Assembly: GCA_014281115.1 (NCBI GenBank)
Contig: JACONQ010000022.1
Location: 1-55,000 of the forward strand
Direction: 5' to 3'
DNA: 55,000 bases
Source: Laburnicola sp. R22_1
Lineage: Eukaryota > Ascomycota > Dothideomycetes > Pleosporales > Didymosphaeriaceae
The notes beneath the pieces were generated by a model. It worked only from the letters and a program-made list of their open reading frames with translations, was not told the DNA's origin and made no database searches. Positions 54,671 through 55,000 of this stretch are shown here, piece after piece; within the stretch, counting starts at the first letter, position 1, and each line of letters starts with the position of its first letter. Both the position numbers and the translations under genes were made by a program.

Positions 54671-55000
54671 TAGGGCTAGATATAGGAGTAGCTGCCTTAT
54701 GCGGTATACGTTTTAAGTGGGTTCTAGTAGCCTAAATTAGACGCTATACATAGAGGGCGTAGAAGTAACTACCTTCTTTCTAACGCCGCTGCCTATTTCT
54801 TATAATATTGCTATTTTAAGGAGCTACGCTGCAAAGAGGAAGAAGGGGGAAGGAAGGTCCCTTAATTACTAATGCCTATCTATACCACAACTATATATAT
54901 TATTAATACTGTCGACCTATTAACTATTAATAGCTACCTTAGATAAGCGTCTAAGTAATAATTACGTATCTTACAGGTGTCTTATACGCAACTTTATATA
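54671..55000 (+). repeat. 330 bp direct repeat, copy 2 (runs off the window)
   Basis: Second copy of 37849-38178; similarity continues to the last base of the window, so the true repeat may be longer. Confidence 0.82.

Noticed and set aside
1..55000. CRISPR arrays, rRNA or tRNA genes
   Set aside because: The repeats seen are telomere, minisatellite and satellite DNA in a fungal chromosome, without direct-repeat/spacer structure; no cloverleaf or rRNA core sequence was recognised by eye, though I could not run a tRNA search.

Overview
The window is one end of a chromosome from a filamentous ascomycete. The evidence is a run of CCCTAA telomere repeats at positions 34-200 in the orientation of a left end, fungal-type introns (GTRAGT donors, RCTRAY branch sites, 50-62 bp), a Tf1/sushi-type chromovirus, a Fot/pogo transposon, Tad-like LINEs, telomere-linked RecQ helicases, and heavy C-to-T/G-to-A decay of repeated DNA in CpA context, which is the signature of repeat-induced point mutation (RIP). 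A Sordariomycete is my best guess; the species cannot be read from the sequence. The first 33 bases are not fungal: they match an Oxford Nanopore native barcode and its flank, so this is a nanopore assembly that runs to the physical chromosome tip.

Layout. 34-200 telomere. 201-4570 very AT-rich, decayed DNA containing a 1,065 bp element that is mostly two long inverted arms (2844-3908). 4571-5200 interstitial telomere motif and short tandem repeats. 5221-14100 is the only stretch of normal composition and holds the ordinary genes: a broken small secreted protein (-), an intact ankyrin protein (+), an intact secreted six-cysteine protein (+), an intact single-pass membrane protein with a proline-rich tail (+), a secreted SGNH esterase with one nonsense codon (-), and a decayed second copy of the membrane protein (+). 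14212-18615 is a 4.4 kb single-exon unknown gene (-) kept in one frame but carrying about twenty nonsense codons. 18666-20700 is tandem repeats and AT-rich DNA.

20856-51130 is a helicase and transposon nest. TLH copy 1 (20856-25535, -) is nearly full length with nonsense codons and changed motif residues. TLH copy 2 (26089-28965 plus 37017-37449, -) is split by a complete 8,051 bp LTR retrotransposon (28966-37016, -) with a TGTAT target duplication. A Fot-type transposon with an intact transposase sits at 39185-41033. A third, more divergent RecQ-like helicase (41692-51130, -) is split twice by plus-strand LINE copies (42869-46980 and 47532-49420), each with its own target duplication. 51487-53178 is a decayed unknown plus-strand gene, and the window ends inside a 330 bp direct repeat whose other copy is at 37849-38178.

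How it fits together. The helicase relics are all on the minus strand, read toward the telomere. Duplicated genes are decayed by CpA transitions, whereas the LTR element and Fot element inside decayed DNA are not, so they arrived after the main RIP episodes. Reading-frame breaks in the young elements are mostly one-base length changes at short homopolymers, which with the leftover barcode suggests residual nanopore error in some of them. The most informative signals are in the LTR element: a perfect ten-base self-primer/primer-binding-site pair, a GGGAAAC slippery site with a correctly spaced hairpin at the gag-pol junction, and an integrase deletion that removes the second catalytic aspartate although the two LTRs look identical.
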